Shown here one piece after another: positions 51,401-57,774 of a stretch of DNA of 64,000 bases (position 1 is the stretch's first letter; each line of letters begins with the position of its first letter). The position numbers and the translations under genes were made by a program. The notes under the pieces are model-generated. The model was not told the origin of the DNA, made no database searches, and was given only the letters and a program-made list of their open reading frames with translations. Origin of the DNA: an uncultured Siphonobacter sp. (GTDB taxonomy: Bacteria > Bacteroidota > Bacteroidia > Cytophagales > Spirosomataceae); NCBI GenBank assembly GCA_913774715.1, contig CAJYHS010000049.1, forward strand, positions 98,215 to 162,214, written 5' to 3'.

Positions 51401-51668
51401 TGGATTTAACGTAGGCAAAGATCCAGTCAAGCCAACCTTGGCCAGTATTCCTATGTTCGCTCAAGGTGGGATTGCTACTCGTGCGACACTGGGGGTATTC
51501 GGCGAAGCAGGGCCCGAAGCAATCATTCCTCTCAGCAAGCTCAACAACTTTATGGGTCAGGGTTTTGGAGATACTCAAACTATCGTAGTCAACACCATGC
51601 TGCCTAATGGACAAATCTTGGCTTCAACTGTGCATGAGGTAGATCGCCGTAATAGCCGAATTAAATAA
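48471..51668 (+). CDS. Phage tail tape measure protein
   Basis: 1065 residues from the ATG at 48471; a TTG 27 bases upstream is an alternative. A long N-terminal coiled-coil region (about 1-270) is rich in Ala/Gln/Lys. The conserved tape-measure domain follows at about 275-475 (NLSLASNLALSTGTSL, KAFTNSFAANGASAEELARAMKALSDMM, VQAEELKGQLGDAMPGALKL, ISGSWEVVKTQ). Then comes another coiled coil, hydrophobic segments near 930-985, and the GVFGEAGPEAIIPLSK C-terminal motif. It sets tail length in siphophages and myophages; by the usual 0.15 nm per residue it would span about 160 nm. No other tail gene is visible in the window, which is unusual. Confidence 0.92.
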   Translation: MEGNQRIVTELALNVKQLQDGLSLGIREIGKAASSIAQSAQKIQDAFLASQAKSTAAIAKTNTESIKQQRVLVQSSSIAKNASAGFASAISKQSESISGFTKVQDNLRAFAQKLASQYKASEQIITNAAQESAKRQELYNNAILASLSNVQKAKAEAAKAELSLAQAQEKASRNSLVPASPGSYRALSEATGQLAKQLKNLPNAFDATTGAINRNNPAAVALQQQILRNTVALRQADGQLGTNSRSINSYGTSLKAGVRSAAMFAASVIGISSAVDALKQGVTLVDQIQRQNIALRNASSSTKEYNQNLSLASNLALSTGTSLADTTDALRRFTGATRGTSIEGDKARQIFKAFTNSFAANGASAEELARAMKALSDMMSKGTVQAEELKGQLGDAMPGALKLFADSLGVSTVELMKMMQNGEVLAADILPKVAAQLEKTTGDKAQQNLRTISGSWEVVKTQVSLLLAEFNKTGAISNFFSKLNQGIAKALEGFKAVYRQAGLSGILGGVGRGLMDAMTFDAFNFRTGYLDNIKSRDTQQQKLNAFASSSPEQQATQISAQTRAIEMQRNKVASLEATIAKLSKSYQETWIDGGNSYREWETSITNARHQLNQAKKTLSDYNNGLTLQLQLQKESAQVRKLPAVKKNTPDDLVSSIRTQISAIPEYSIAENGKAKLDKAGMKALRESRDELLKLIETATNTDVARLKLLKLRDALDELISGRSKNANTSGVSAVKTILNDSIQAQQMLNRLRGESQADDSLRAKLNAIETKAYNDQLTIIRMQIDEKTKADLLDASRTASEKERIKLLEKEVKLIQTSHQSAYGSDILSTNKKVLGGEFGRLIGNSMDGVDLQKERYTKLKDALKEFDKQIKAINEQFKESMGPMGIILEGLGVKFEGLKEKARIGFAALGAVGNTVLYGLADGFEELLNSGKLSFKGLVKSLGELIKKLIAFAAVAGLISLIPGVGNFMQIFGSLAGFNVGKDPVKPTLASIPMFAQGGIATRATLGVFGEAGPEAIIPLSKLNNFMGQGFGDTQTIVVNTMLPNGQILASTVHEVDRRNSRIK

Positions 51669-51715
51669 GAAGAGGAAAGTGTAAATATATATTTACAATA
51701 GTCACATGAAGAGGT

Positions 51716-51747
51716 AATAGAGCCTGGTTGAAAAGCTAGGCTTTATT
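51716..51747. terminator. Bidirectional terminator after the tape-measure gene
   Basis: AATAGAGCCT / AGGCTTTATT arms (one G-U pair) with a 12-base loop, between convergent genes. Confidence 0.7.
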
Positions 51748-51750
51748 GCC

Positions 51751-52257
51751 TTACTTTATTTCTGATAGTATGCATTCAGGAGCTTTATCATTCAACCTTT
51801 TTAAAAGAGGCATGTATTCGTTATCTGTAATAATTCCTACCTCGGCGAGTGTATGAAAAGCTGCTTGCAAGGTGGCATACTTTTTCCGCTCCTTCATTTC
51901 CTCAGTTTTTTCAGTGTTTTGATCCTCATGGTAATGATTGTAAACCCGCCAGCTTGTTAGCCGAAGATATTCGCGGTTATCTCCCTCTATTTCTTGCAGA
52001 TCGTCTTTTGTAAGATACGCTTCTATCCTTGACAGAGTAGTGTAAATAGCAGAGGAATAAGCTAATATATTCTCTTGTATTGATACAAAAGGATGTCCTT
52101 CTGGAACGGTCGTCTGCTCTTTTGATGGCTTAATTCTGGTAGAAAGAACTTGTTCTTTGACTTCGGAAACTTCAGTAACGAACTCCTCTTCAGAAAGTAC
52201 GTTTGCCTGTTTAAGACGTAGAAGCTTGTCAAGTTGATCAATTTGTAAGGGTGTCAT
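51751..52257 (-). CDS. Hypothetical protein with N-terminal SHOCT-like segment
   Basis: 168 residues. The first ~35 (QIDQLDKLLRLKQANVLSEEEFVTEV) match the SHOCT pattern of a short helical hairpin usually found at C-termini. The rest is helical (YSSAIYTTLSRIEAYLTKDDLQEIE, KYATLQAAFHTLAEVGIITDNEY). No enzyme motif. Cargo gene of the element, opposite in strand to the phage-like module. Confidence 0.6.
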   Translation of the reverse strand: MTPLQIDQLDKLLRLKQANVLSEEEFVTEVSEVKEQVLSTRIKPSKEQTTVPEGHPFVSIQENILAYSSAIYTTLSRIEAYLTKDDLQEIEGDNREYLRLTSWRVYNHYHEDQNTEKTEEMKERKKYATLQAAFHTLAEVGIITDNEYMPLLKRLNDKAPECILSEIK

Positions 52258-52308
52258 ATATGAATGTTTAAGAGTTCTAAGCTATTCGTAATGAGAGACA
52301 AAAACAAG

Positions 52309-52773
52309 CTACTCAATTCGACCATTACACCTAAGCGTTACAGAACCATAGTCAAAGCGAACTTTAACACTATTACGGTCACTAATGTCAAAGCATAGTT
52401 CACACTTATCGCCATTACTGTCACGAGCCTTAAGCCCACATAAAGGGTCATCTTCTTTGCCTGAGATTAGTTGGTAATCAATCTTGGTTCCATTGTTATA
52501 GTCCAGAGTCCAAATAGTTGATTTAGTGTCGAGGTAGAACGTTGCTGGCTTTAATAGATTTTTACCTAAGCAATCATTGAGAGTAATCTTGTATACTCCG
52601 TTCACTGCTGGGGAAGCAGGCAGACTGTTTTGAGTTGCCGTAGAAGTGTCATTGCTCTCACAGGAGACGAGAATAACTATATAAAGCACTAGGAAGCCAA
52701 GCAGGAACATGATCGCATTCCATAAGGTCTTATTGCTGCCTGCTCTTTGAGAGGCATTTGGGCTTGATGCCAT
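52309..52773 (-). CDS. Membrane-anchored hypothetical protein
   Basis: 154 residues. One hydrophobic segment (about 16-38, IMFLLGFLVLYIVILVSC) is followed by a Ser/Thr linker and an extracytoplasmic domain with paired cysteines (NDCLGK, PLCGLK, KCELCFD, LRCNG). Likely anchored to the inner membrane or lipidated at ILVSC. No family recognised. Confidence 0.65.
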   Translation of the reverse strand: MASSPNASQRAGSNKTLWNAIMFLLGFLVLYIVILVSCESNDTSTATQNSLPASPAVNGVYKITLNDCLGKNLLKPATFYLDTKSTIWTLDYNNGTKIDYQLISGKEDDPLCGLKARDSNGDKCELCFDISDRNSVKVRFDYGSVTLRCNGRIE

Positions 52774-52983
52774 GGCGGATAACCGAGAAAATTTAAATAG
52801 TGCAGGTTTAAATCTTAAAACTAAAAGGTTGGATAGATAGCAACAAACCGTTCGGTCAATAGGATATGTTGGCGGAGAAGAAAGGTTATCAGTATATGGC
52901 CTTTAATTTTTCCGAGAATTCAGATAAATAATAAGTAACTGATAATCAAGGGTGTTAAAAACTTTACACCCAAATTCATATAG

Positions 52984-53490
52984 CTAAGGTAGGTTCTCCC
53001 AGTTGATCCTACGATCAGCCAAAAGCGATTCTAACCAGAGACGATCTGAACTTATGAGTGTTCCATAGTCAGTTGCTGAAGGAATATAGAGTTCAAAGAG
53101 GTAGTCACATTCTCTTTTTAAAAGATCATAGCGTGTTTTTCCCTGGATTCGTTGAGGATCAAGATACGCAGGTGGCAGCCGATTGAGTTGAACCAGATTG
53201 ATACCATTATCTAGGGCCGGTAGAAGCTCTAAGAATTCGGTCGTTGGCAAAACAAAGTCAAAGCTTACTTGCCGGGCTTTAACCGTTATATTCCTTGAAT
53301 CTTTGGCTATTGGTAGTTCAAAAGAGTGCCAATCCGCATAGGGAGAGGTTTGATGATGGTGTACCCAAACCATTGAATAGTCTTCTCGAATCAAATGTTT
53401 GATAATGGCATTGGTAGCAAAATCAAGAATGATTTGAAAATGTCCCGGATAGATTTCTCTAACAGTATTGATGTTGGCCTGCCAGTTCAT
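52984..53490 (-). CDS. Hypothetical protein
   Basis: 168 residues, soluble, without signal peptide. Features SMVWVHHHQTSPYADWHSFELPI and FDFVLPTTEFLELLPALDNG. No known domain. It could be an immunity- or regulator-type cargo protein, but nothing supports either. A GC-rich structured intergenic segment (53532-53605) lies just upstream. Confidence 0.6.
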   Translation of the reverse strand: MNWQANINTVREIYPGHFQIILDFATNAIIKHLIREDYSMVWVHHHQTSPYADWHSFELPIAKDSRNITVKARQVSFDFVLPTTEFLELLPALDNGINLVQLNRLPPAYLDPQRIQGKTRYDLLKRECDYLFELYIPSATDYGTLISSDRLWLESLLADRRINWENLP

Positions 53491-53531
53491 ACGTTATAGC
53501 TTGGATTCAAATAAATAGGAGGTCATTCACT

Positions 53532-53605
53532 GCAGGCACTCCCGCGTGAAAGGGTACCTGCTTAACCCTCCCCGGTAGGCAAAAGCGTCTGACCTACCCC
53601 CGGGG
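53532..53605. other. GC-rich double-hairpin element
   Basis: First hairpin: GCAGG (53532-53536) with CCTGC (53557-53561) and an inner CCC/GGG. Second: GGTAGG pairs with CCTACC, with CCCC and GGGG closing outside a CCC bulge (about 53569-53605). No T tract on either strand. It stands out in AT-rich flanks between two minus-strand genes. Confidence 0.5.
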
Positions 53606-53625
53606 TGTTTCGTGGAGGATTTTAA

Positions 53626-54123
53626 TTAATCAGTCGCGAGATCAGATGGCCTCATGGCTTGAATCGCTTTCTGATTATAAATATTCTCCCTCATTAAGCC
53701 TGTCAATTCTTCAAAGCGTTTGTATTTGAACCATTGATAGAAGATGCAACCGCATTGATGAGGTCCGTATACCGTCTTGCTTTTTCCACGATGGGTCACG
53801 GTGAGTAAGGTAGTGGAACGGGGTAACGTCATCCCGGCTAGCGGATTGCACAAGAACTTATCCGGGAAACTCATGAAGTCTGCTTTACCAAACTCCTGAT
53901 AGATAGCTCTCTTCGTTTCCATGGTCAGAGGAGCATAGACTAGGGTATCTCCATTCGTGTACTGTCTAACAAACTTTCCCTTACTTGAATCATAGGAATC
54001 CGATCCATAAACGCTTTCGATTTTAAACGAAAAGTCAGCTGGCACTTCCTTCTCATATTTGCTTTGGCAGGCAGTGAGAAAAGTAGTGATGAGCAGAAGA
54101 GTGGCTAAAGATAAACGGGACAT
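53626..54123 (-). CDS. Hypothetical lipoprotein
   Basis: 165 residues with a lipoprotein signal (LLLITTFLTACQ, Cys19). The body has a Cys pair in HQCGCIFYQWF and a FLCNPLAGMTLPRSTTLLTV segment. No family recognised. Likely surface or periplasmic cargo of the element. Confidence 0.68.
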   Translation of the reverse strand: MSRLSLATLLLITTFLTACQSKYEKEVPADFSFKIESVYGSDSYDSSKGKFVRQYTNGDTLVYAPLTMETKRAIYQEFGKADFMSFPDKFLCNPLAGMTLPRSTTLLTVTHRGKSKTVYGPHQCGCIFYQWFKYKRFEELTGLMRENIYNQKAIQAMRPSDLATD

Positions 54124-54294
54124 AGGATGAGGCTAGGATTATGGCGTCTAATCTACGCAAACGTCTCAATTCTCCAGTGTACTAAATAGCTAACCCAGAT
54201 TATGTTTTCAGCAATCACCTGATAATCACCGATGTGATTTTTCCTCCGGGCGGGTACCAGAACGTTCGTCATCATGAAGAGCCTCCACAGTGGA

Positions 54295-54585
54295 CTATAT
54301 AGCTAAAGCAGGGGATAGCCAGCGAGCGAACTCCAAAGCAACGTCTTCATGCATCCATGTTCCGCCCGTATGCTGACCTCTCTCAGTTAAAATCCAATTA
54401 CCATTATTTCTGGTATTTGACAATTCGGCAATAAAGGCTTTAGTAGAAGCCAATGACAGCCAGTCATTAGGGCGTTTCCCAAATGGCTTAGCCATTTCAG
54501 TAGCATTCACCATTAACTCACCTGACTCCGTGCGGAAAGTCACCTTACTGTTTTGATACTCGAAAATTTGAATTCCTGTTTGCAT
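54295..54585 (-). pseudogene. Truncated KilA-N domain protein
   Basis: 96 residues. The KilA-N DNA-binding domain is clear: MVNATEMAKPFGKRPNDWLSL, STRNNGNWILTERG-like block, TGGTWMHEDVALEFARWLSP. It stops right after SPALAI, where intact KilA-N proteins continue into the final helix (WCDER-type) and a C-terminal domain. The stop codon lies inside a 15-bp sequence (54292-54306) that recurs inverted at 56147-56161, which suggests truncation by recombination. KilA-N proteins are typical phage regulators. Confidence 0.7.
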
Positions 54586-54957
54586 GGAATAATCGAACTA
54601 CCATGATCCCTGGTAGTTTAGGATAACCCCTTGTAGAAAACTTATATAGATATCAGCCCGCTCGCTTCGCTCACTGCCAGCAGACTCGTTATAGGTGATT
54701 CGGATTATCTATAACGTGGGATTATTCCACGTTTTGCAAAAGGTAACTCTGGATTACCTTATAGGGGTAGTTAGAGAGTCCAATTTTGGACTGTCCGTAG
54801 TGACTATCAGTTGCTTCCCCAAAATGGGTAGCAAGTTTCAGTTAGTGATAGGTCAACTCAAATCTGAGTCGGCTAAATACCGGTGCTGGCGGCATTATAA
54901 TGTCTTCAAAAAGGATATTTATAGTTAGATTACCAGCTTTTCTAACGAGGATTTATT
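54586..54957. other. Non-coding stretch with a series of short hairpins
   Basis: 372 bases without a convincing gene. Inverted repeats follow each other: AACTACCA/TGGTAGTT (about 54598-54620), AACGTGG/CCACGTT (about 54713-54733), AAGGTAA/TTACCTT (about 54740-54760), each with a 7-base loop, then GTCCA/TGGAC (about 54779-54792). Folding by hand does not give a tRNA. Confidence 0.45.
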
Positions 54958-55272
54958 ATGCAACAGGAAAAGTGGATTACCAATCAGGAAGATATAGGGA
55001 CTACAGGTAGTGAATCTGGAATAATTATCCTGGATTTAGAATATGCTAAAGGAGGAAGGATATCCCTTGAAAAGAATACCACTGTGGCTCCATTTGCTAT
55101 CACGATAGGTATCTATGGATTGTTAATGCATACGATCTACTGTAAAGATGAAACTATCGCCGCTAACAAGGTAACGGTACTTAAAGAGCTCATCGAAAAA
55201 GCAATCAATCACTATGAATTAGAGCAAAGACAAGCTATTTACTTAACAATTGACGAAATAGTAGATTTATAG
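54958..55272 (+). CDS. Hypothetical protein
   Basis: 104 residues, soluble, with hydrophobic core segments (GIIILDLEYAKGGRISL, APFAITIGIYGLLMHTIY) and a terminal helix. It could be a small immunity-type protein, but no family is recognised. It precedes a lipoprotein gene by 24 bases and is likely co-transcribed with it. Confidence 0.65.
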   Translation: MQQEKWITNQEDIGTTGSESGIIILDLEYAKGGRISLEKNTTVAPFAITIGIYGLLMHTIYCKDETIAANKVTVLKELIEKAINHYELEQRQAIYLTIDEIVDL

Positions 55273-55296
55273 TTCATTATCTAATCACTTTACAAT

Positions 55297-55917
55297 ATGA
55301 TCAAACATAAAGTAACTTTTCTTTCTAGTGTCATCATGTATCTTTTATGTGCTTGCTCAAATAATTTGGACAAGAGAGAACACCTAACACTCTCTTCAGT
55401 AACAACTACGAATTCAGCAGAAGAAGCATACAATCTTAGTAAAGATGTATCTAGTCCTGAGTCGGTTCAATTATTTCCTGAAGACTTTTTCTGGGACAAT
55501 ACGGATGAAAGTACTCCTTTTGGCAGTGACGAAGGAGATACTGCTTTAGGCGATTTTAGAACCTGGCGAAAACAGAACCCTACTACCAATCTTTCAATAT
55601 GTTTAGACTGGGTAATTCAAGAAGTCGGAGAAATGTCTCCAGAAACCTACCTGACACAGATTGTCGACAGAAGTCAAATCGAAAAACAGGTTAAAGATGA
55701 TTCCTTCGACGATCAACAATACATCTATACGCTTGATGTATCGATTATAGCAACAGTCTTGGGGCAATTTGTGGATGAAGGGAAAATTGATAAAGAAGCC
55801 CAGAAATACATTCACATAGCTTTAAGTAGACAGATAGTATGGAGCGAGTTACAAGGGTGGGATGTCTATACAGACCACTTAAAGATTATAAAGGAAAGGT
55901 TGAATAAAGTATCCTAA
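55297..55917 (+). CDS. Hypothetical lipoprotein
   Basis: 206 residues with a lipobox YLLCAC (Cys18 or 20), a Ser/Thr-rich stalk, acidic middle (FPEDFFWDNTDESTPFGSDEGD) and helical C-terminus. No known domain. Paired with the upstream 104-residue protein. Confidence 0.68.
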   Translation: MIKHKVTFLSSVIMYLLCACSNNLDKREHLTLSSVTTTNSAEEAYNLSKDVSSPESVQLFPEDFFWDNTDESTPFGSDEGDTALGDFRTWRKQNPTTNLSICLDWVIQEVGEMSPETYLTQIVDRSQIEKQVKDDSFDDQQYIYTLDVSIIATVLGQFVDEGKIDKEAQKYIHIALSRQIVWSELQGWDVYTDHLKIIKERLNKVS

Positions 55918-56164
55918 CTTCATGGTTTGTCTTCAAATACAATTTTCTTTATATCACGCACTCGCAGGCAAGCACATACCCGAAAACCCGGCATTTCTCC
56001 ACCTCCTCACTCGAGCCCTCTTTGTGGAGACCCAATATATATTAGATAGCTAAGTCAGATAGCTAAGACTACTTTTACTCCCCAATTATAGGGGGTATTC
56101 GTCCGTTTGTAGTGGCTATCAGGCCTTTGATCTAAGTTTCAAGACTTAGCTATATAGTCCGTCG
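55918..56164. other. Non-coding stretch with TAGATAGCTAAG-type repeats
   Basis: No ORF seen. AGATAGCTAAG occurs twice in tandem around 56044-56067. TTAGCTATATAGTCC at 56147-56161 is the inverse of the 15-mer at 54292-54306 that truncates the KilA-N frame. Confidence 0.5.
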
Positions 56165-56172
56165 TATCTTTG
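56165..56172 (+). promoter_or_regulatory. -7 box of a possible small RNA
   Basis: TATCTTTG matches TAnnTTTG and lies about 50 bases upstream of a terminator with no ORF in between. No TTG at -33. Confidence 0.35.
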
Positions 56173-56177
56173 TCTCA

Positions 56178-56255
56178 CTGAATCGGTCAGAGAAGTGGCG
56201 GCTTTGAAGATGGATTCACTAAAAAGCCTACCCATGATGATGAGTAGGCTTTTTT
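56178..56255 (+). ncRNA. Candidate small RNA of about 75-80 nt
   Basis: Transcript predicted from the TATCTTTG box to the strong terminator at 56221-56255 (AAAAAGCCTAC / GTAGGCTTTTT). No convincing ORF inside. Could also be just the terminator of the convergent lipoprotein gene at 56271. Confidence 0.3.
56221..56255. terminator. Bidirectional terminator
   Basis: AAAAAGCCTAC (56221-56231) and GTAGGCTTTTT (56244-56254), 16 bases beyond the stop of the minus-strand gene that follows. Confidence 0.8.
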
Positions 56256-56270
56256 CATGGGGTACTAACT

Positions 56271-56993
56271 TTATTTAGGCAGTGCTTTCTTAGAGATGTA
56301 GATCACGCCACGGTGTCCTTTGCAGAAGCTCATATTGCCTACTCCACCACAGACAGCTGCTGATCCTGATAAATAGAGCCGTTGTTGCGAATCCAGATAG
56401 ATGCTTTGAAGTTGGTGTTGCTCAGGGAGAAGGACTTTTCTTCCCTGTGGGGTTTTAAATCCTGGTGTCTCTAGGTAATAATTTGAACAGGAGGTGCATA
56501 CCGCCGTAAGTTCCTGATCAATGCTGTAAATTAGCCCATTGGCAGTTTGGGTTTGATTGCGTGGAAGGGCTATGCTTTCATAGGCTCTCCTGTTAAAGCT
56601 TGGGATCCAAGTCTTTCCTCCATCTATGCTTTGAAATTGTGGGTTTATAGCATATGAAATACCATTCACAGGATATCCCCTTTGAGTCGTAAGAGCGTAT
56701 AACGTATCTGCTAAGGAAGTAATACCAAACACGCCACTTCCTGGTTTGTAGTCGCTTTCTTGCCAGGAATTGCCCCGATCCTGCGTATAATAGATCTTAT
56801 AGCCCGTAGTGATAAGCAACGTACTGTCAATGTTGCCAAAGACACCCCAAACTTCCCGTTCTTCAGGGGCGGTCAGAATCAGCCAGTCTTCCGTTTCTCG
56901 AGGTTTAAATTCGGGCTCAGGCTCAGCGGGTGCGTTGCGTTTGCAGGCAGAGAGGGCAAGGATAAGTAGGCCCAAAAGGTAGAGGCGTTTCAT
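56271..56993 (-). CDS. Lipoprotein with BNR-like propeller repeats
   Basis: 240 residues from the ATG at 56993, giving a lipobox LALSAC (Cys16); an in-frame upstream start would bury it. Repeats of BNR/sialidase type are visible (YYTQDRGNSWQESD, FQSIDGGKTWIPSF), plus WGVFGNIDSTLLITTGYKIY. These Asp-box motifs form beta-propeller blades. The family usually binds rather than cleaves glycans, and no sialidase catalytic set is seen. Cargo of the element. Confidence 0.75.
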   Translation of the reverse strand: MKRLYLLGLLILALSACKRNAPAEPEPEFKPRETEDWLILTAPEEREVWGVFGNIDSTLLITTGYKIYYTQDRGNSWQESDYKPGSGVFGITSLADTLYALTTQRGYPVNGISYAINPQFQSIDGGKTWIPSFNRRAYESIALPRNQTQTANGLIYSIDQELTAVCTSCSNYYLETPGFKTPQGRKVLLPEQHQLQSIYLDSQQRLYLSGSAAVCGGVGNMSFCKGHRGVIYISKKALPK

Positions 56994-57092
56994 AAATAGA
57001 GCGGTTGAATGATTCGAGGTCAGCAAGCTACGACCCAGACGCCAACTAGCCAAGGGAGGCAGACGTTAAAAGAAGTTAAGCTACGGATGCTA

Positions 57093-57359
57093 CTAACTCC
57101 CATTCCATTCGCTTAGAAGATAAAGCTGAATCACCAGCCAGCCGAGCCCAGACATTAGAGATATGGCGATCATCCACTTCTTGCCCGGAAAAGAAACCTT
57201 GATAAAATACAGCACGAGTCCATACCCGATCAGTCCAAGGCTTCCAGCTATTAACGCGTAGAGGCTGATCCAGGGAGCTAGGTGAATGCCTAGGCAAACC
57301 ATTACTACTGGAGATAGCAAGGCTAGAAGCAGTAGCCCATAATAGAGAGTAAGCTTCAT
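57093..57359 (-). CDS. Small integral membrane protein
   Basis: 88 residues from the ATG at 57359. Three hydrophobic segments (about 4-24, 28-50, 60-82) separated by short loops (VSFPGKKW). No family recognised. It may act with the neighbouring lipoprotein. Confidence 0.6.
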   Translation of the reverse strand: MKLTLYYGLLLLALLSPVVMVCLGIHLAPWISLYALIAGSLGLIGYGLVLYFIKVSFPGKKWMIAISLMSGLGWLVIQLYLLSEWNGS

Positions 57360-57436
57360 AAGTTTAGAGGTGTAATAGGTTTTATTACTCAAACTAAGCA
57401 AAAGCCTTGCCAGCAGTGAAAATATTTATTGATTTA

Positions 57437-57457
57437 TTTGTTGGAAAAATGCACAAA
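57437..57457 (+). repeat. Direct repeat, copy 1 (21 bp), overlapping a promoter
   Basis: Exact 21-base match to 57711-57731; core TTGGAAAAATGCACAAA. This copy contains the TTG -33 element of the promoter for the 70-residue gene. Confidence 0.85.
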
Positions 57458-57470
57458 TGTATTACTTTTG
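57441..57470 (+). promoter_or_regulatory. Promoter of the 70-residue gene, possibly leaderless
   Basis: TTG (57441-57443), 19-base spacer, TACTTTTG (57463-57470). The start of transcription would fall at about 57475, the ATG itself. Confidence 0.65.
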
Positions 57471-57474
57471 AATC

Positions 57475-57687
57475 ATGCAAACTTTTACAAGTGTAGAAGA
57501 GGCGTTTAAATGGTGGCTCAATCACATTTATCCTTCCCTTCCCCCAGATGTCAAAAAAGGTCGATTAACTAATGCGTGGAGGGACTTCACGCATAACAGA
57601 GGCATCTCAGAAAGAAGAATTCTTGAGATTCTTAATGAATATGGGAAAGTCGAGGTCAAGACTATTGTCAAATTTACTCCTAACTAA
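57475..57687 (+). CDS. Small hypothetical protein upstream of integrase 2, possible regulator
   Basis: 70 residues, basic and helical (SVEEAFKWWLNHIYPSLP, RLTNAWRDFTHNRGISERRILEIL). A consensus promoter ends four bases before the ATG, so the mRNA may be leaderless. The same 21-bp sequence that lies in this promoter recurs before the integrase gene, which would fit autoregulation by this protein. Not recognised as a known family. Confidence 0.55.
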   Translation: MQTFTSVEEAFKWWLNHIYPSLPPDVKKGRLTNAWRDFTHNRGISERRILEILNEYGKVEVKTIVKFTPN

Positions 57688-57710
57688 GGAGTATATTTTT
57701 TTGCCTTTAA

Positions 57711-57731
57711 TTTGTTGGAAAAATGCACAAA
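57711..57731 (+). repeat. Direct repeat, copy 2 (21 bp), upstream of integrase 2
   Basis: Second exact copy, 274 bases after the first and 44 bases before the integrase start. No TAnnTTTG at the right distance follows, so this copy is likelier a protein-binding site than a promoter. Confidence 0.85.
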
Positions 57732-57774
57732 ACAATTCAATACAAACACCATACATTTTTATACACGTACCATC

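Noticed and set aside
54697..54800. tRNA-like fold in the hairpin series
   Set aside because: 5-bp stems with 7-base loops occur, but no acceptor stem or D arm can be formed and the loop lacks T33 in the first arm.
54695..54928. 77-residue ORF starting with GTG
   Set aside because: It runs through three consecutive hairpins of non-coding DNA, and its residue pattern looks random.
57093..57401. Longer start for the small membrane protein
   Set aside because: The upstream 14 residues are polar and the ATG at 57359 starts directly before the first membrane helix.
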